From: Bacteroidales bacterium
GTDB lineage: Bacteria > Bacteroidota > Bacteroidia > Bacteroidales > UBA932
Direction of reading: 5' to 3'
Assembly: GCA_017554135.1 (NCBI GenBank)
Contig: JAFZIX010000125.1
Span: 1-7,916 of the forward strand
DNA: 7,916 nt
The position numbers and the translations under genes were made by a program. The notes beneath the pieces were generated by a model that saw only the letters and a list, made by a program, of their open reading frames with translations, was not told the DNA's origin and searched no databases. Of the stretch, positions 1 to 7,039 are shown one piece after another (the first letter of the stretch is position 1; each line of letters opens with the position of its first letter).

Positions 1-1104
1 ACCGAGGGTGTTTATTCCCTGCCCGAGGTTGAAGAGGAATTAATGAACCTGGATGGCTCCTGGACTTGCCGGAGGCTGGATCCAAATGCTCTGGTGATGG
101 ATTTTGCGGATTGGTCTACCGATGGAGGGGAGAGTTGGAACGGTCCGGAGCCCGTGCTGGCGATCTATGACCGCTTCAACAGCAAGGCGATGACCTACAA
201 CGGGCCCATGCTGCTTCGTTTCGGTTTCGAGACGGATGCTGTGCCGAAGAATTGCTTCCTGGTGGTGGAGCAACCCTGGATGTATAAGGATATCTCCTTG
301 AACGGCAGCAGTTTATGCTTCGGGGAGGATTATTATGTGGACCGCTATTTCCGTCGGACGGACGTCTCGTCTCTGATGCGGGAAGGCCATAACGAAGTGC
401 TGATTTCGTTGGGTTTCAAGAATCCCATTCCGGACTCCTACGACGCTTTGGAACGCTATGGAACCGAGATAGAGAACATCTTCCTCTGCGGGGACTTTGC
501 GCTCAGCGGAAGACTCGCGTCTGAACAGCCATCGGAGAGTTGGCGCAATCGCAATCCAATTCTGAATCCCAAGCCTTTGCCGGCTCGATTCGAGTGCGGT
601 TCGTTCCGCGTCACGGCCGAGAAAGAAGTGCCAGGCATGAACCTGACAATTGAGGGCTATGCTTTCTATTCCGGCAGGATAGAATGCAGCACGTCGTTTA
701 CTATGGATTCACTGCCCGAAGGCCGCTTGAAACTGGCATTTCCTGCCGTGGAAGCCATCACAGTGGGCATAAACGTGAACGGAAAGATACTTCCCAAAGT
801 GTTCTGCAGCCCTTGGGAGGCAGATATCACCGATGCTGTCAAACCCGGGAAAAACCACGTGACTCTCACTCTCACCGGCAGCCTGCGCAATCTAATGGGG
901 CCTTCGCACTGCATTGGCGGCGAATTCTCCATGCTGGGCCCTGCAACCTTCAGCGGCAAGGATTCCTGGCCCAATTTCGAGCAGGGGGACAATGACTGGT
1001 ACGAAAAAAGAAAGACGGGCGGCACCCGTCTTTGGAGAGATGATTATTTCTGCATCCCGTTTGGCCTGCAGGAAAAACCGCTTGTTACTGTATCAGCGAA
1101 TTAA
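1..1104 (+). CDS. Putative glycoside hydrolase, C-terminal part (5' end outside window)
   Basis: The frame is open from base 1, with TEGVYSLPEVEEEL ahead of the first internal Met at 43, so this is the last 367 codons of a longer gene and not a gene starting at 43. Two beta-sandwich regions are visible. The first, about residues 15-170, ends in the run 'DVSSLMREGHNEVLISL'. The second, about 195-315, carries 'INVNGK', then a Trp followed by 'DITDAVKPGKNHVTLTL' and 'SLRNLMGPSH'. The pattern NG...W..DIT..VKPG.N is typical of galactose-binding-like accessory domains of large glycoside hydrolases (GH2/GH106-like) in Bacteroidota. The catalytic domain and any signal peptide lie upstream, so substrate and GH family cannot be assigned. 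Residues 331-347 (DWYEKRKTGGTRLWRDD) form a charged insert before the C-terminal strand, and its DNA contains a strong hairpin. The 3' end overlaps the convergent DUF4954 gene by 20 bp. That this is a hydrolase is a family-level judgement. Confidence 0.72.
   Translation, partial: TEGVYSLPEVEEELMNLDGSWTCRRLDPNALVMDFADWSTDGGESWNGPEPVLAIYDRFNSKAMTYNGPMLLRFGFETDAVPKNCFLVVEQPWMYKDISLNGSSLCFGEDYYVDRYFRRTDVSSLMREGHNEVLISLGFKNPIPDSYDALERYGTEIENIFLCGDFALSGRLASEQPSESWRNRNPILNPKPLPARFECGSFRVTAEKEVPGMNLTIEGYAFYSGRIECSTSFTMDSLPEGRLKLAFPAVEAITVGINVNGKILPKVFCSPWEADITDAVKPGKNHVTLTLTGSLRNLMGPSHCIGGEFSMLGPATFSGKDSWPNFEQGDNDWYEKRKTGGTRLWRDDYFCIPFGLQEKPLVTVSAN
1004..1033 (-). terminator. Intrinsic terminator of the minus-strand operon, inside the opposing CDS
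   Basis: A perfect 9-bp inverted repeat (AAAGACGGG at 1011-1019 and CCCGTCTTT at 1025-1033, 5-nt loop) is followed on the minus strand by CTTTTTT (1010-1004). With the 3' arm this gives a U-rich run TTTCTTTTTT after a 6-bp GC-rich core. It lies about 52 bp past the DUF4954 stop codon (1085-1087), the right place to end the three-gene transcript. In the plus direction the hairpin is followed only by TTTGGAG and lies before the hydrolase stop codon, so translating ribosomes should prevent it from acting there. Confidence 0.75.
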
Positions 1105-3076
1105 CGGCCTTTTCACCCAATTCAGTCTTGGCCTTGATATGATCCAGGACTGAACGTACGAAGGTGTTGGATTCGAAATCGCCTCGCACCTGTTCGAAAT
1201 CGCTTTCCTTCTGGAATTTGTCGCCATCTGCACCGAAACCGGTCTTTGATGCAAGATTGAACTCCTTGCGGGCATCATCGTAGATCATATTATCCAGGTT
1301 CACGACAGCGTCTTTCCATATTCCTATGAGCCTGGTGGCATCTTCTTTTGTCATCTTGGAAGGATTGATGCCATATAACTGCTGGATATGCTGGAAAGCC
1401 CATGTCCACTCATACTCATAATAGTTATCCGCCATGGTCTTGAATGCCGAGCGGATCTCATCAAGCGAGGAGATTTCACCCCGCTCGATGTTATTCATGA
1501 GGGCTGCGATTTCGGTCTTTGGCGCTATCAGGCCGCTTATATCCACCCATTCTCCGGAACCAACCGGGGTGCTGGGTTTCAAGCGTGCCTGAAGTTGGCT
1601 TTCGCTCAACTTGCTGAAACTTCCATCCTCTTCCTGAAGCCGCGAAATAAGGGAGTTGCCCATGAATTTGTCGATGGCGATACGGTAAAGATCCATACCT
1701 CGCTTGAGGGAGGAATTGGTGATCTTCACACTATGGAAGGAATATACGTCTGAGAGTTCTCCACTGGCATATCTCAGGTTCTCCAAAGTCTGCAGGCCCT
1801 TTATCATCTTCTGGATGGTGAAAGGGGAGAGGAGATTGTAGTTGATGAAATCATGCTTGTCTGCACAGGTGCGTCCGTCGCGTTTGGGCCATTTGCGGGC
1901 ATCGCGGATGGTGCCTACGCTTCGGAGGTTGACTCCGGGAGCCAGATAAGAAGTCTCACCTTTTTCAATCAGGTAGGAAAAGGGGAGGTTGGTGGTGTCG
2001 GAGTGGGTGACGTGCCTTCCCATTACCAATGAGAATGCCCCCACGCGTGCAGGCCACAGTATGTACGAGTCGGAGGATGTCTTGGCCCCGCGCTCAAGCG
2101 TGCCCTGATGGATCGGGCCAAGTTTATACATATGGTTGCTCTGGTTCGAGCCGGAACCGGCATTCATGAATGAGAACATCCCGGCAATCAACAGGGTACT
2201 TTTGTGGTGGGTGACGGTGTAAGGGCCGGCAAAGATTGCGCAGGCTTCGCCGTTCTCTCCCTGGCAGTTACTGAAGAACAGGGAGTCGCTGGCGGAATAG
2301 CCATGCCCGAAGATGCACGCCTGGCCAACGAAACAGCGGGTCAGCATGGCCCCGTCGGTTACGGAACTGCCTTCAGAGATAATGAAATCCTCGCAGATGA
2401 CGCTCTGCCCGATTGTGACGGGAGCGTCGGCACTGCTGTTTATCGAGCCGTTTACGAGGAGTGAAGCGCCCTTGATGCTGGCGGCATCGCCTATCCGCAC
2501 GTTCTTGATGTCGGCAACGCCGGATATGGTTACGTTCTTTCCGATAAAGCCTCTGTCGGAGGAGATGGATCCGGTATATGCAGATATGATGGTATTCATC
2601 CGGGAAATGAACTCCGGCCTGTGCCTGTAAAGGGCGATCATATATGCCTCGTGTGCGGATAACTTGTCGTGCATCATCACCTCGCGGCCGCCGGTTTCAT
2701 TCAGCACCGAGACTTTTACGCCATTGCCGAAAGAAGAATGGCCTTCCATTATGATGGAACCGACATTGTAGATTATGGTATCATCAGCAATGTCGTAGTT
2801 CGCGATATATTCGCGTATGGTGCTGATGCAGCAGTTGTCGCCCAAGGTGACATTGAAAAGGGTGGCATCGTAAATGCCTGAATGACGCTTGAGCCCTCCT
2901 GGAAGGGTGAAAACCTTGTCGAAACAGCCAAGTCGTATGGCACCGCTGAAAGATGTCCTCTGCACGAATTCGGGTTTGAAGGATTCCGGGACCTCGATCA
3001 GGGTCCAGTCATCAGCGCTACATCCCTGTTGGATAAGGGCGTTTATATCCGCTTTAGATAATTGTCTGTATTTCAT
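1085..3076 (-). CDS. DUF4954-family protein (left-handed beta-helix plus helical C-terminus)
   Basis: This 663-residue protein has no known function. I recognise the DUF4954 family from the central signatures 'YKLGPIHQGTLERGAK' (317-332), 'MGRHVTHSDTTNLPFSYLIE' (352-371) and 'PGVNLRSVGTIRDARKWPKR' (380-399). About residues 70-270 read as irregular hexapeptide-like repeats (TLGDNC, SIIMEGHSSFGNGV, FIGKNVTISGVADIKNVRIGDAASIKGA, VTIGQSVICEDFIISEGSSV). This is the pattern of a left-handed parallel beta-helix, as in GlmU, LpxA and many acyl- or nucleotidyltransferases. Residues 415-663 are predominantly helical and charged. There is no signal peptide or membrane segment, so it is probably cytoplasmic. 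The ATG at 3076 lies 7 bp after the glmS stop codon, implying co-transcription and translational coupling. The His-rich core (H289-H290, H323, H355, H358) could be catalytic or metal-binding, but that is inference. Confidence 0.9.
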   Translation of the reverse strand: MKYRQLSKADINALIQQGCSADDWTLIEVPESFKPEFVQRTSFSGAIRLGCFDKVFTLPGGLKRHSGIYDATLFNVTLGDNCCISTIREYIANYDIADDTIIYNVGSIIMEGHSSFGNGVKVSVLNETGGREVMMHDKLSAHEAYMIALYRHRPEFISRMNTIISAYTGSISSDRGFIGKNVTISGVADIKNVRIGDAASIKGASLLVNGSINSSADAPVTIGQSVICEDFIISEGSSVTDGAMLTRCFVGQACIFGHGYSASDSLFFSNCQGENGEACAIFAGPYTVTHHKSTLLIAGMFSFMNAGSGSNQSNHMYKLGPIHQGTLERGAKTSSDSYILWPARVGAFSLVMGRHVTHSDTTNLPFSYLIEKGETSYLAPGVNLRSVGTIRDARKWPKRDGRTCADKHDFINYNLLSPFTIQKMIKGLQTLENLRYASGELSDVYSFHSVKITNSSLKRGMDLYRIAIDKFMGNSLISRLQEEDGSFSKLSESQLQARLKPSTPVGSGEWVDISGLIAPKTEIAALMNNIERGEISSLDEIRSAFKTMADNYYEYEWTWAFQHIQQLYGINPSKMTKEDATRLIGIWKDAVVNLDNMIYDDARKEFNLASKTGFGADGDKFQKESDFEQVRGDFESNTFVRSVLDHIKAKTELGEKAVNSLIQ

Positions 3077-3083
3077 GATCCGA

Positions 3084-4934
3084 TTATTCTACTGTTACAC
3101 TTTTTGCCAGATTTCTGGGCTGATCCACATCCAGGCCTTTGGCAACGGCAATATGATAGGCCAGAAGTTGGAGGGGAATAACTGAAACCAGCGGGGCGAG
3201 GAAATTGGGAGTTGAGGGGACCTCGATAACATGCTCTGCAATGTTCCCCACAATTGTGTCGCCTTCGCTGATAATCGCAAGCACCTTACCCTTGCGGGCC
3301 ACAACCTCCTGCATATTGCTCAGAATCTTCTCGTAGAGGTTGTGGTGGGTGGCGATGAAGACGACAGGCATGTCTTCATCAACCAGGGCTATGGGGCCAT
3401 GCTTCATTTCGGCTGCCGGATAGCCTTCAGCATGTATATAACTGATTTCCTTGAGTTTAAGGGCGCCTTCCAGGGCTACCGGATAGTTCATTCCGCGCCC
3501 GAGATACAGGAAATTCTTCTTGTCCACATACTCCTGCGCAAGTGACTTTATCTCGTCATTCTTCTCCAGGATGCGGCTTATCTTGTCCGGAATTTTCTCC
3601 AACTCTTCCAGCGCCTCAAGATAATCCTGTTCGCTGATGGTACCCTTCTCGCGTCCTATGGCCAGGGCGAGCATGGTAAGCACTGTCGTCTGGCCGGTGA
3701 ATGCCTTTGTGCTGGCGACACCGATTTCAGGCCCTACATGGATGTAGGTTCCGGTATCCGAAGCGCGGGCGATGCTACTGCCAACGGCATTCACAATACC
3801 AAAGACCATGGCTCCGCGCTCAGACGCCATCTGGATGGCAGAAAGGGTATCTGCCGTCTCTCCGCTCTGGGAAATGGCGAAAACTACATCTCCCGGGCCG
3901 ACCACAGGGTCGCTATAGCGGAATTCACTGGCGTATGCCACCTCTACCGGAATGCGGCAGATAAGTTCTATAAGTTGTTTGCCGATGAGTGCGGCATGCC
4001 AGGATGTGCCGCAACTGACCATCAGGTAACGCTTTGCGTTGATCAACTCTTCCCTGTGTTCGGTTACGGCGCTGAGAATGATGCGGTGGTGGGCCGGAAG
4101 CAGACGGCCGCGCATACAGTCGCGCAGGACTGCCGGCTGGTCGAAAATCTCCTTGAGCATGAAATGGGGAAAGCCACCTTTGTCCAGCATGTTCACATCC
4201 AGGTCTATTTCCTTGGTGCGTATGTCCACCTTGTCCGCATTCAGGTTGGTGATATAAAGATCCTCTCCCTTGCGGCAGACGACAACTTCCTCGTCGTTGA
4301 GATACACAACCTTATTGGTGTAACCGGCAAGAGGGGATGCATCGCTGGCAATAAAGAACTCGCAGTTGCCTTCACCCAGCCCAACTGCAAGCGGGCTGCT
4401 CTTGCGGGCGGCGACTATGGTGCCGGGCTCCTTGCGGTCGATAACTGCAATTGCATATGCTCCGATCACTTTTTTCAATGCAGAGCGGACGGCCGATGCC
4501 AGGTCTGCGCCGTGTTTTCTCTGAGTGTATTCAATCAGTTGAAGCAGAACCTCGGTGTCGGTATCGCTCTTGAAGGTAAAACCCTTCTCTCTAAGTTGGG
4601 TGCGGAGGGTTCCGGCATTTTCGATAATGCCGTTATGCACCATGGTAAGGTCTCCGCTTTGGGAGACATGAGGATGGGCATTCGCCTCGTTGGGCACACC
4701 ATGGGTCGCCCACCGGGTATGGGCAATTCCGATTGTGCCCGAGCAGTCATGCCCCTGGGCAATCTGCTCGAGATTGGCAACTTTGCCCACGGCTTTGTAT
4801 ATGTTCAGCACGCCGGAATCATTGACAACGGCAACGCCTGCGGAGTCATATCCACGATATTCCAGACGGTGCAGGCCTTTAATAAGAATGGGATATGCCT
4901 CCCGGCCTCCCAAATATGCTACTATTCCACACAT
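3084..4934 (-). CDS. glmS: Glutamine--fructose-6-phosphate aminotransferase (isomerizing), GlmS
   Basis: GlmS converts fructose-6-phosphate and glutamine to glucosamine-6-phosphate and glutamate, the first committed step to UDP-GlcNAc for peptidoglycan and LPS. The protein is full length (616 residues; the E. coli enzyme has about 609). It starts MCGIVAYLG, with Cys2 becoming the N-terminal nucleophile of the Ntn glutaminase after Met removal. 'RLEYRGYDSAG' (23-33), 'HTRWATHG' (72-79) and 'HNGIIEN' (100-106) complete that domain. Two SIS sugar-isomerase domains follow, with 'SCGTSWHA' (307-314) and 'SQSGETADT' (355-363) in the first. The protein ends in the conserved 'DQPRNLAKSVTVE'. The Met-Cys requirement fixes the start. 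It sits 28 bp after the acyltransferase gene and 7 bp before DUF4954. The gap is too short for a glmS ribozyme, and I see no TAnnTTTG promoter in it, so expression probably comes from the promoter near 6810. Confidence 0.98.
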   Translation of the reverse strand: MCGIVAYLGGREAYPILIKGLHRLEYRGYDSAGVAVVNDSGVLNIYKAVGKVANLEQIAQGHDCSGTIGIAHTRWATHGVPNEANAHPHVSQSGDLTMVHNGIIENAGTLRTQLREKGFTFKSDTDTEVLLQLIEYTQRKHGADLASAVRSALKKVIGAYAIAVIDRKEPGTIVAARKSSPLAVGLGEGNCEFFIASDASPLAGYTNKVVYLNDEEVVVCRKGEDLYITNLNADKVDIRTKEIDLDVNMLDKGGFPHFMLKEIFDQPAVLRDCMRGRLLPAHHRIILSAVTEHREELINAKRYLMVSCGTSWHAALIGKQLIELICRIPVEVAYASEFRYSDPVVGPGDVVFAISQSGETADTLSAIQMASERGAMVFGIVNAVGSSIARASDTGTYIHVGPEIGVASTKAFTGQTTVLTMLALAIGREKGTISEQDYLEALEELEKIPDKISRILEKNDEIKSLAQEYVDKKNFLYLGRGMNYPVALEGALKLKEISYIHAEGYPAAEMKHGPIALVDEDMPVVFIATHHNLYEKILSNMQEVVARKGKVLAIISEGDTIVGNIAEHVIEVPSTPNFLAPLVSVIPLQLLAYHIAVAKGLDVDQPRNLAKSVTVE

Positions 4935-4962
4935 AATAAAATGCTGTTAGCCCACCGGCAGA

Positions 4963-6777
4963 TTAGCTGGCGGCGGGGTATTTGTTCATAACCTCGTTGT
5001 AGAGATCCTCAGGAAGGGCCTTCACGAGGGAGTGGAGGGATGTCTTGGGGAAATCTTTGAAATCCAACAGGATAAGACCGTCAAGACTGTTGTTGAAAAG
5101 AGGATCTACATTGAAGCAGATAATCTTTGCTCCAAAGGTGAAATATTTCTTGACAAGTACGGGCTGCCGGCATTTGCCATCCGAAATGGCCAGGATCAGT
5201 TTGTCGAGTTCGTCGGTATCTCCAACGTGGCTGAGCAATTGCCCGGGATTGACTGCCAGGAAATCGGAATGGAAAGGATGGGTAGGCCGTGCGATCGACT
5301 GAACATCCTTACTGCTTAAGTTGTGTTCAATGAACCAGACTATCAAACTCTGGTAGAAATCGGGAAGATCGTTGCTGATGCTTACCGGCCCGAAGAAGTA
5401 TTTGGCCTCGGGGAACTTGATGATTGAAGATGCGACACCGGCCAGCAACAGACGCAGGGCCTGGACTTCACGCTGGTATTTGGGCACGATGATGGTGCGG
5501 CCAAGTTCAATGCACTTGGACATCAGTTCTTCATTCCCTTCGTCGAACTTATAAAGCGAGGCACAATAGAATCCTTTTATTCCGCCGTGATTCTTCACGA
5601 CTTCGGAACCTACCCCGAGGCGGTATGCACCGACAATTTCCTTATTCGGAATGCTCCACAGGAGGAGATGATGGTAGTAGGTGTCATATTCGTCGGTATC
5701 GGTAGCTTTGCCTGTCCCTTCTCCCACGCCGCGGAATGTCAATTCGCGAAGGCGGGAGAGTTCCTTCATCGTATTGGGGATGCCGTCGATGGTTGTCAGA
5801 TAGCAGCGATAATCTCCGGCTTCGAACAAGACCCTGTCATTGATTGCATCGATTTCAGCGCGGATAAGTTCCGGGTCCACTGGATCGGCCACGGGAACTT
5901 CGTAGAACTGCTCCTGTTTTTTCTTAGGAGGAATGCATTGTGCCTCAAGGGCATAGGTGCGGTTGCGCAGGTACTGCCCGAGTTCATGGACATCGTATTT
6001 CTTGATATCTTCGGCCGAAATGGGATGCCCGATGCGGACCTTCACGTTGGTGCCGTTCTTGTTAAGCATCTCATGGATGAGGCGTATGGTGCGAAGACGG
6101 GGATGTATTTTTCCGAGGAAATGGAAAAACTTGGAGTTCGTGCCCTCGAAGTAGATGGGAATCACCGGGAATCCGGAATTCTTGACCATCTTCATGACAT
6201 TGTCCGCCCAGGGCCTGTCTTCTATGATCTTCTTCTTGCCTATTGCGGTCCGCTTGGCCTTCTTTTGGTAGGTGGCGACTTCTCCGGCGGGGAAGAACCC
6301 CATGGGACCGCCTTCCTTCATATGCTGAAGGGCCATTCGAATGCCCTTTATGCTCTTGGCGCTGCCGCCCTTGGTTAGATTGTCCACCGGCATGAATATG
6401 TGCTTGAGGCCGGGAATCAGAGACAGTGCGTATGTGGTGAGTATGCGGTAGTCGGGCCTTTTGCTGCCAATGACCGAACTAAGGATAAGCCCGTCTATGC
6501 TGCCGAAATGATGGTTGGAAACTGTGATAAAACCGCCTTTTTCGGGAATGTTTACAAGTTGTTCGGGAATTATTTCGTAGGTGGCGCCAACCTCCTCAAG
6601 AATCTTCTCGGCATACTCGGGGCCTTCGAAATCTGCAATCTTTTCCTGTATCGCGTTGATTTTATCCAACTCCAGCAGGCGGTGAATCCGCCGTGTAACG
6701 AAGCGGCCGAATGCCCCTTTGATTTTAAGGGCCTTCTGCAGGTCGGTTTCAGCTACTACGTACTTCTGTTTTTCCAT
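4963..6777 (-). CDS. Bifunctional PlsC-type acyltransferase / GNAT N-acyltransferase (OlsF/GlsF-like aminolipid synthase)
   Basis: This 604-residue protein fuses two acyltransferases. Residues about 65-275 are a PlsC/lysophospholipid acyltransferase domain. It has the HX4D catalytic motif in NHHFGSID (H90, D95), the FPAGE motif (162-166) and PIYFEG (207-212). Residues about 320-575 are a hemolysin-type GNAT domain like OlsB/GlsB, with 'LRELTFR' (343-349), 'IVGAYRLG' (381-388), 'ELGRTIIVPKYQ' (424-435) and the closing 'FNVDPLFNNSLDGLILLD' (555-572). In characterised fused enzymes (OlsF in Serratia and Flavobacterium) the C-terminal domain N-acylates an amino acid with a 3-hydroxy fatty acid and the N-terminal domain adds the ester-linked chain. 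In Bacteroides the glycine-lipid pathway uses separate GlsB and GlsA proteins. The amino acid used here (glycine, ornithine or serine-glycine) cannot be read from the sequence. It is the first gene of the glmS unit. Its start at 6777 is the only ATG close to the promoter, and no Shine-Dalgarno is visible. Many pipelines would call it only a lysophospholipid acyltransferase. Confidence 0.88.
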   Translation of the reverse strand: MEKQKYVVAETDLQKALKIKGAFGRFVTRRIHRLLELDKINAIQEKIADFEGPEYAEKILEEVGATYEIIPEQLVNIPEKGGFITVSNHHFGSIDGLILSSVIGSKRPDYRILTTYALSLIPGLKHIFMPVDNLTKGGSAKSIKGIRMALQHMKEGGPMGFFPAGEVATYQKKAKRTAIGKKKIIEDRPWADNVMKMVKNSGFPVIPIYFEGTNSKFFHFLGKIHPRLRTIRLIHEMLNKNGTNVKVRIGHPISAEDIKKYDVHELGQYLRNRTYALEAQCIPPKKKQEQFYEVPVADPVDPELIRAEIDAINDRVLFEAGDYRCYLTTIDGIPNTMKELSRLRELTFRGVGEGTGKATDTDEYDTYYHHLLLWSIPNKEIVGAYRLGVGSEVVKNHGGIKGFYCASLYKFDEGNEELMSKCIELGRTIIVPKYQREVQALRLLLAGVASSIIKFPEAKYFFGPVSISNDLPDFYQSLIVWFIEHNLSSKDVQSIARPTHPFHSDFLAVNPGQLLSHVGDTDELDKLILAISDGKCRQPVLVKKYFTFGAKIICFNVDPLFNNSLDGLILLDFKDFPKTSLHSLVKALPEDLYNEVMNKYPAAS

Positions 6778-6802
6778 ATGGTTATGGTAAACTTGTAAGC
6801 GA

Positions 6803-6833
6803 CAAATTTAGAAAAAAATCCCCTTTAATGCAA
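6803..6833 (-). promoter_or_regulatory. Bacteroidota-type promoter for the acyltransferase-glmS-DUF4954 unit
   Basis: On the minus strand TTG (6833-6831) is followed after 20 nt by TAAATTTG (6810-6803). This matches the Bacteroidota -33 (TTTG/TTG) and -7 (TAnnTTTG) elements at their usual spacing. Transcription would start near 6796-6798, leaving a leader of about 20 nt before the ATG at 6777 with no obvious Shine-Dalgarno, as is common in this phylum. It begins only 6 nt past the U-tract of the tRNA terminator, so the two units are insulated but nearly touching. Confidence 0.75.
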
Positions 6834-6839
6834 GCGCGC

Positions 6840-6874
6840 AAAAAAAAAGCAGGAATCCATGCGGAAATCCTGCT
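6840..6874 (-). terminator. Intrinsic terminator of the tRNA-Val transcript
   Basis: On the minus strand AGCAGGA (6874-6868) pairs with TCCTGCT (6854-6848). An inner TCC/GGA pairing closes a GCAT loop, and the arm is followed by a run of nine T (6848-6840). It starts one base after the encoded CCA of the tRNA, so it ends a monocistronic tRNA transcript before the downstream operon promoter. Confidence 0.88.
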
Positions 6875-6875
6875 C

Positions 6876-6953
6876 TGGTGGGACCTGGCAGATTCGAACT
6901 GCCGACCTCTTGCGTGTGAAGCAAGCGCTCTAAACCGACTGAGCTAAGGTCCC
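6876..6953 (-). tRNA. tRNA-Val (anticodon CAC), CCA encoded
   Basis: The minus strand folds as a complete cloverleaf of 75 nt plus CCA. The acceptor stem is GGGACCT/AGGTCCC with discriminator A. The D-arm is GCTC/GAGC with a GG-containing loop. The anticodon stem CTTGC/GCAAG carries the loop TTCACAC. The variable loop has five bases, and the T-arm GGCAG/CTGCC carries TTCGAAT. The anticodon CAC reads GUG (Val). The CCA tail is encoded at 6878-6876. It has its own promoter (6971-6978) and terminator (6840-6874), so it appears to be a single-gene unit between the acyltransferase operon and hydG. Confidence 0.96.
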
Positions 6954-6967
6954 GTTTCCCAAACGGG
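6951..6967. repeat. Perfect 7-bp inverted repeat spanning the tRNA-Val 5' end
   Basis: CCCGTTT (6951-6957) and AAACGGG (6961-6967) are perfect inverted copies around a 3-nt spacer. Three of the bases (6951-6953) are the first GGG of the mature tRNA on the minus strand. In the precursor, the leader CCCGTTT can therefore pair with the last leader bases and the tRNA's own 5' GGG. No T-tract follows directly on either strand, so I do not call it a terminator. Confidence 0.7.
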
Positions 6968-6970
6968 CTG

Positions 6971-6978
6971 CAAATATA
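6971..6978 (-). promoter_or_regulatory. -7 promoter element of tRNA-Val
   Basis: The minus strand reads TATATTTG here, a full match to the Bacteroidota -7 consensus TAnnTTTG. It lies 17 nt upstream of the tRNA 5' end, giving a short precursor leader of roughly 10 nt. The -33 region (about 6999-7003) is T-rich, but I see no clean TTTG. Confidence 0.65.
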
Positions 6979-7031
6979 CAATTCTTTTTTTATTTGAGAA
7001 AATAATCGCTTCGTTTTTCAAAAGGATGTTG

Positions 7032-7039
7032 TAATTTTG
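7032..7039 (+). promoter_or_regulatory. -7 promoter element of hydG
   Basis: TAATTTTG fits TAnnTTTG and lies 24 nt upstream of the hydG ATG at 7064, so transcription would start near 7046 with a leader of under 20 nt and no Shine-Dalgarno. The -33 element is unconvincing (TTCG at 7010-7013 is the best candidate), so a weak or activator-dependent promoter is possible. It diverges from the tRNA-Val promoter about 55 bp away. Confidence 0.6.

Noticed and set aside
43..1104. Hydrolase gene starting at the ATG at 43
   Set aside because: The same frame is open back to base 1 with protein-like sequence, and the visible part is only the C-terminal half of such enzymes. The true start is upstream of the window.
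1105..1132. GGCC...GGCC pairing downstream of the hydrolase as a plus-strand terminator
   Set aside because: GGCC is self-complementary and the arms are only 4 bp around a long loop, with no T-run after it.
3738..4991. 417-codon open frame on the plus strand opposite glmS
   Set aside because: It is antisense to an unmistakable full-length glmS. Its translation has no recognisable motif, and it arises from codon bias of the real gene.
5587..6378. 263-codon open frame on the plus strand opposite the acyltransferase
   Set aside because: It is a shadow of the OlsF/GlsF-like gene, with no family resemblance and no plausible promoter.
6876..6967. tRNA as an integration site of a mobile element
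   Set aside because: I see no integrase, no repeated tRNA 3' fragment and no phage or conjugative genes on either side.
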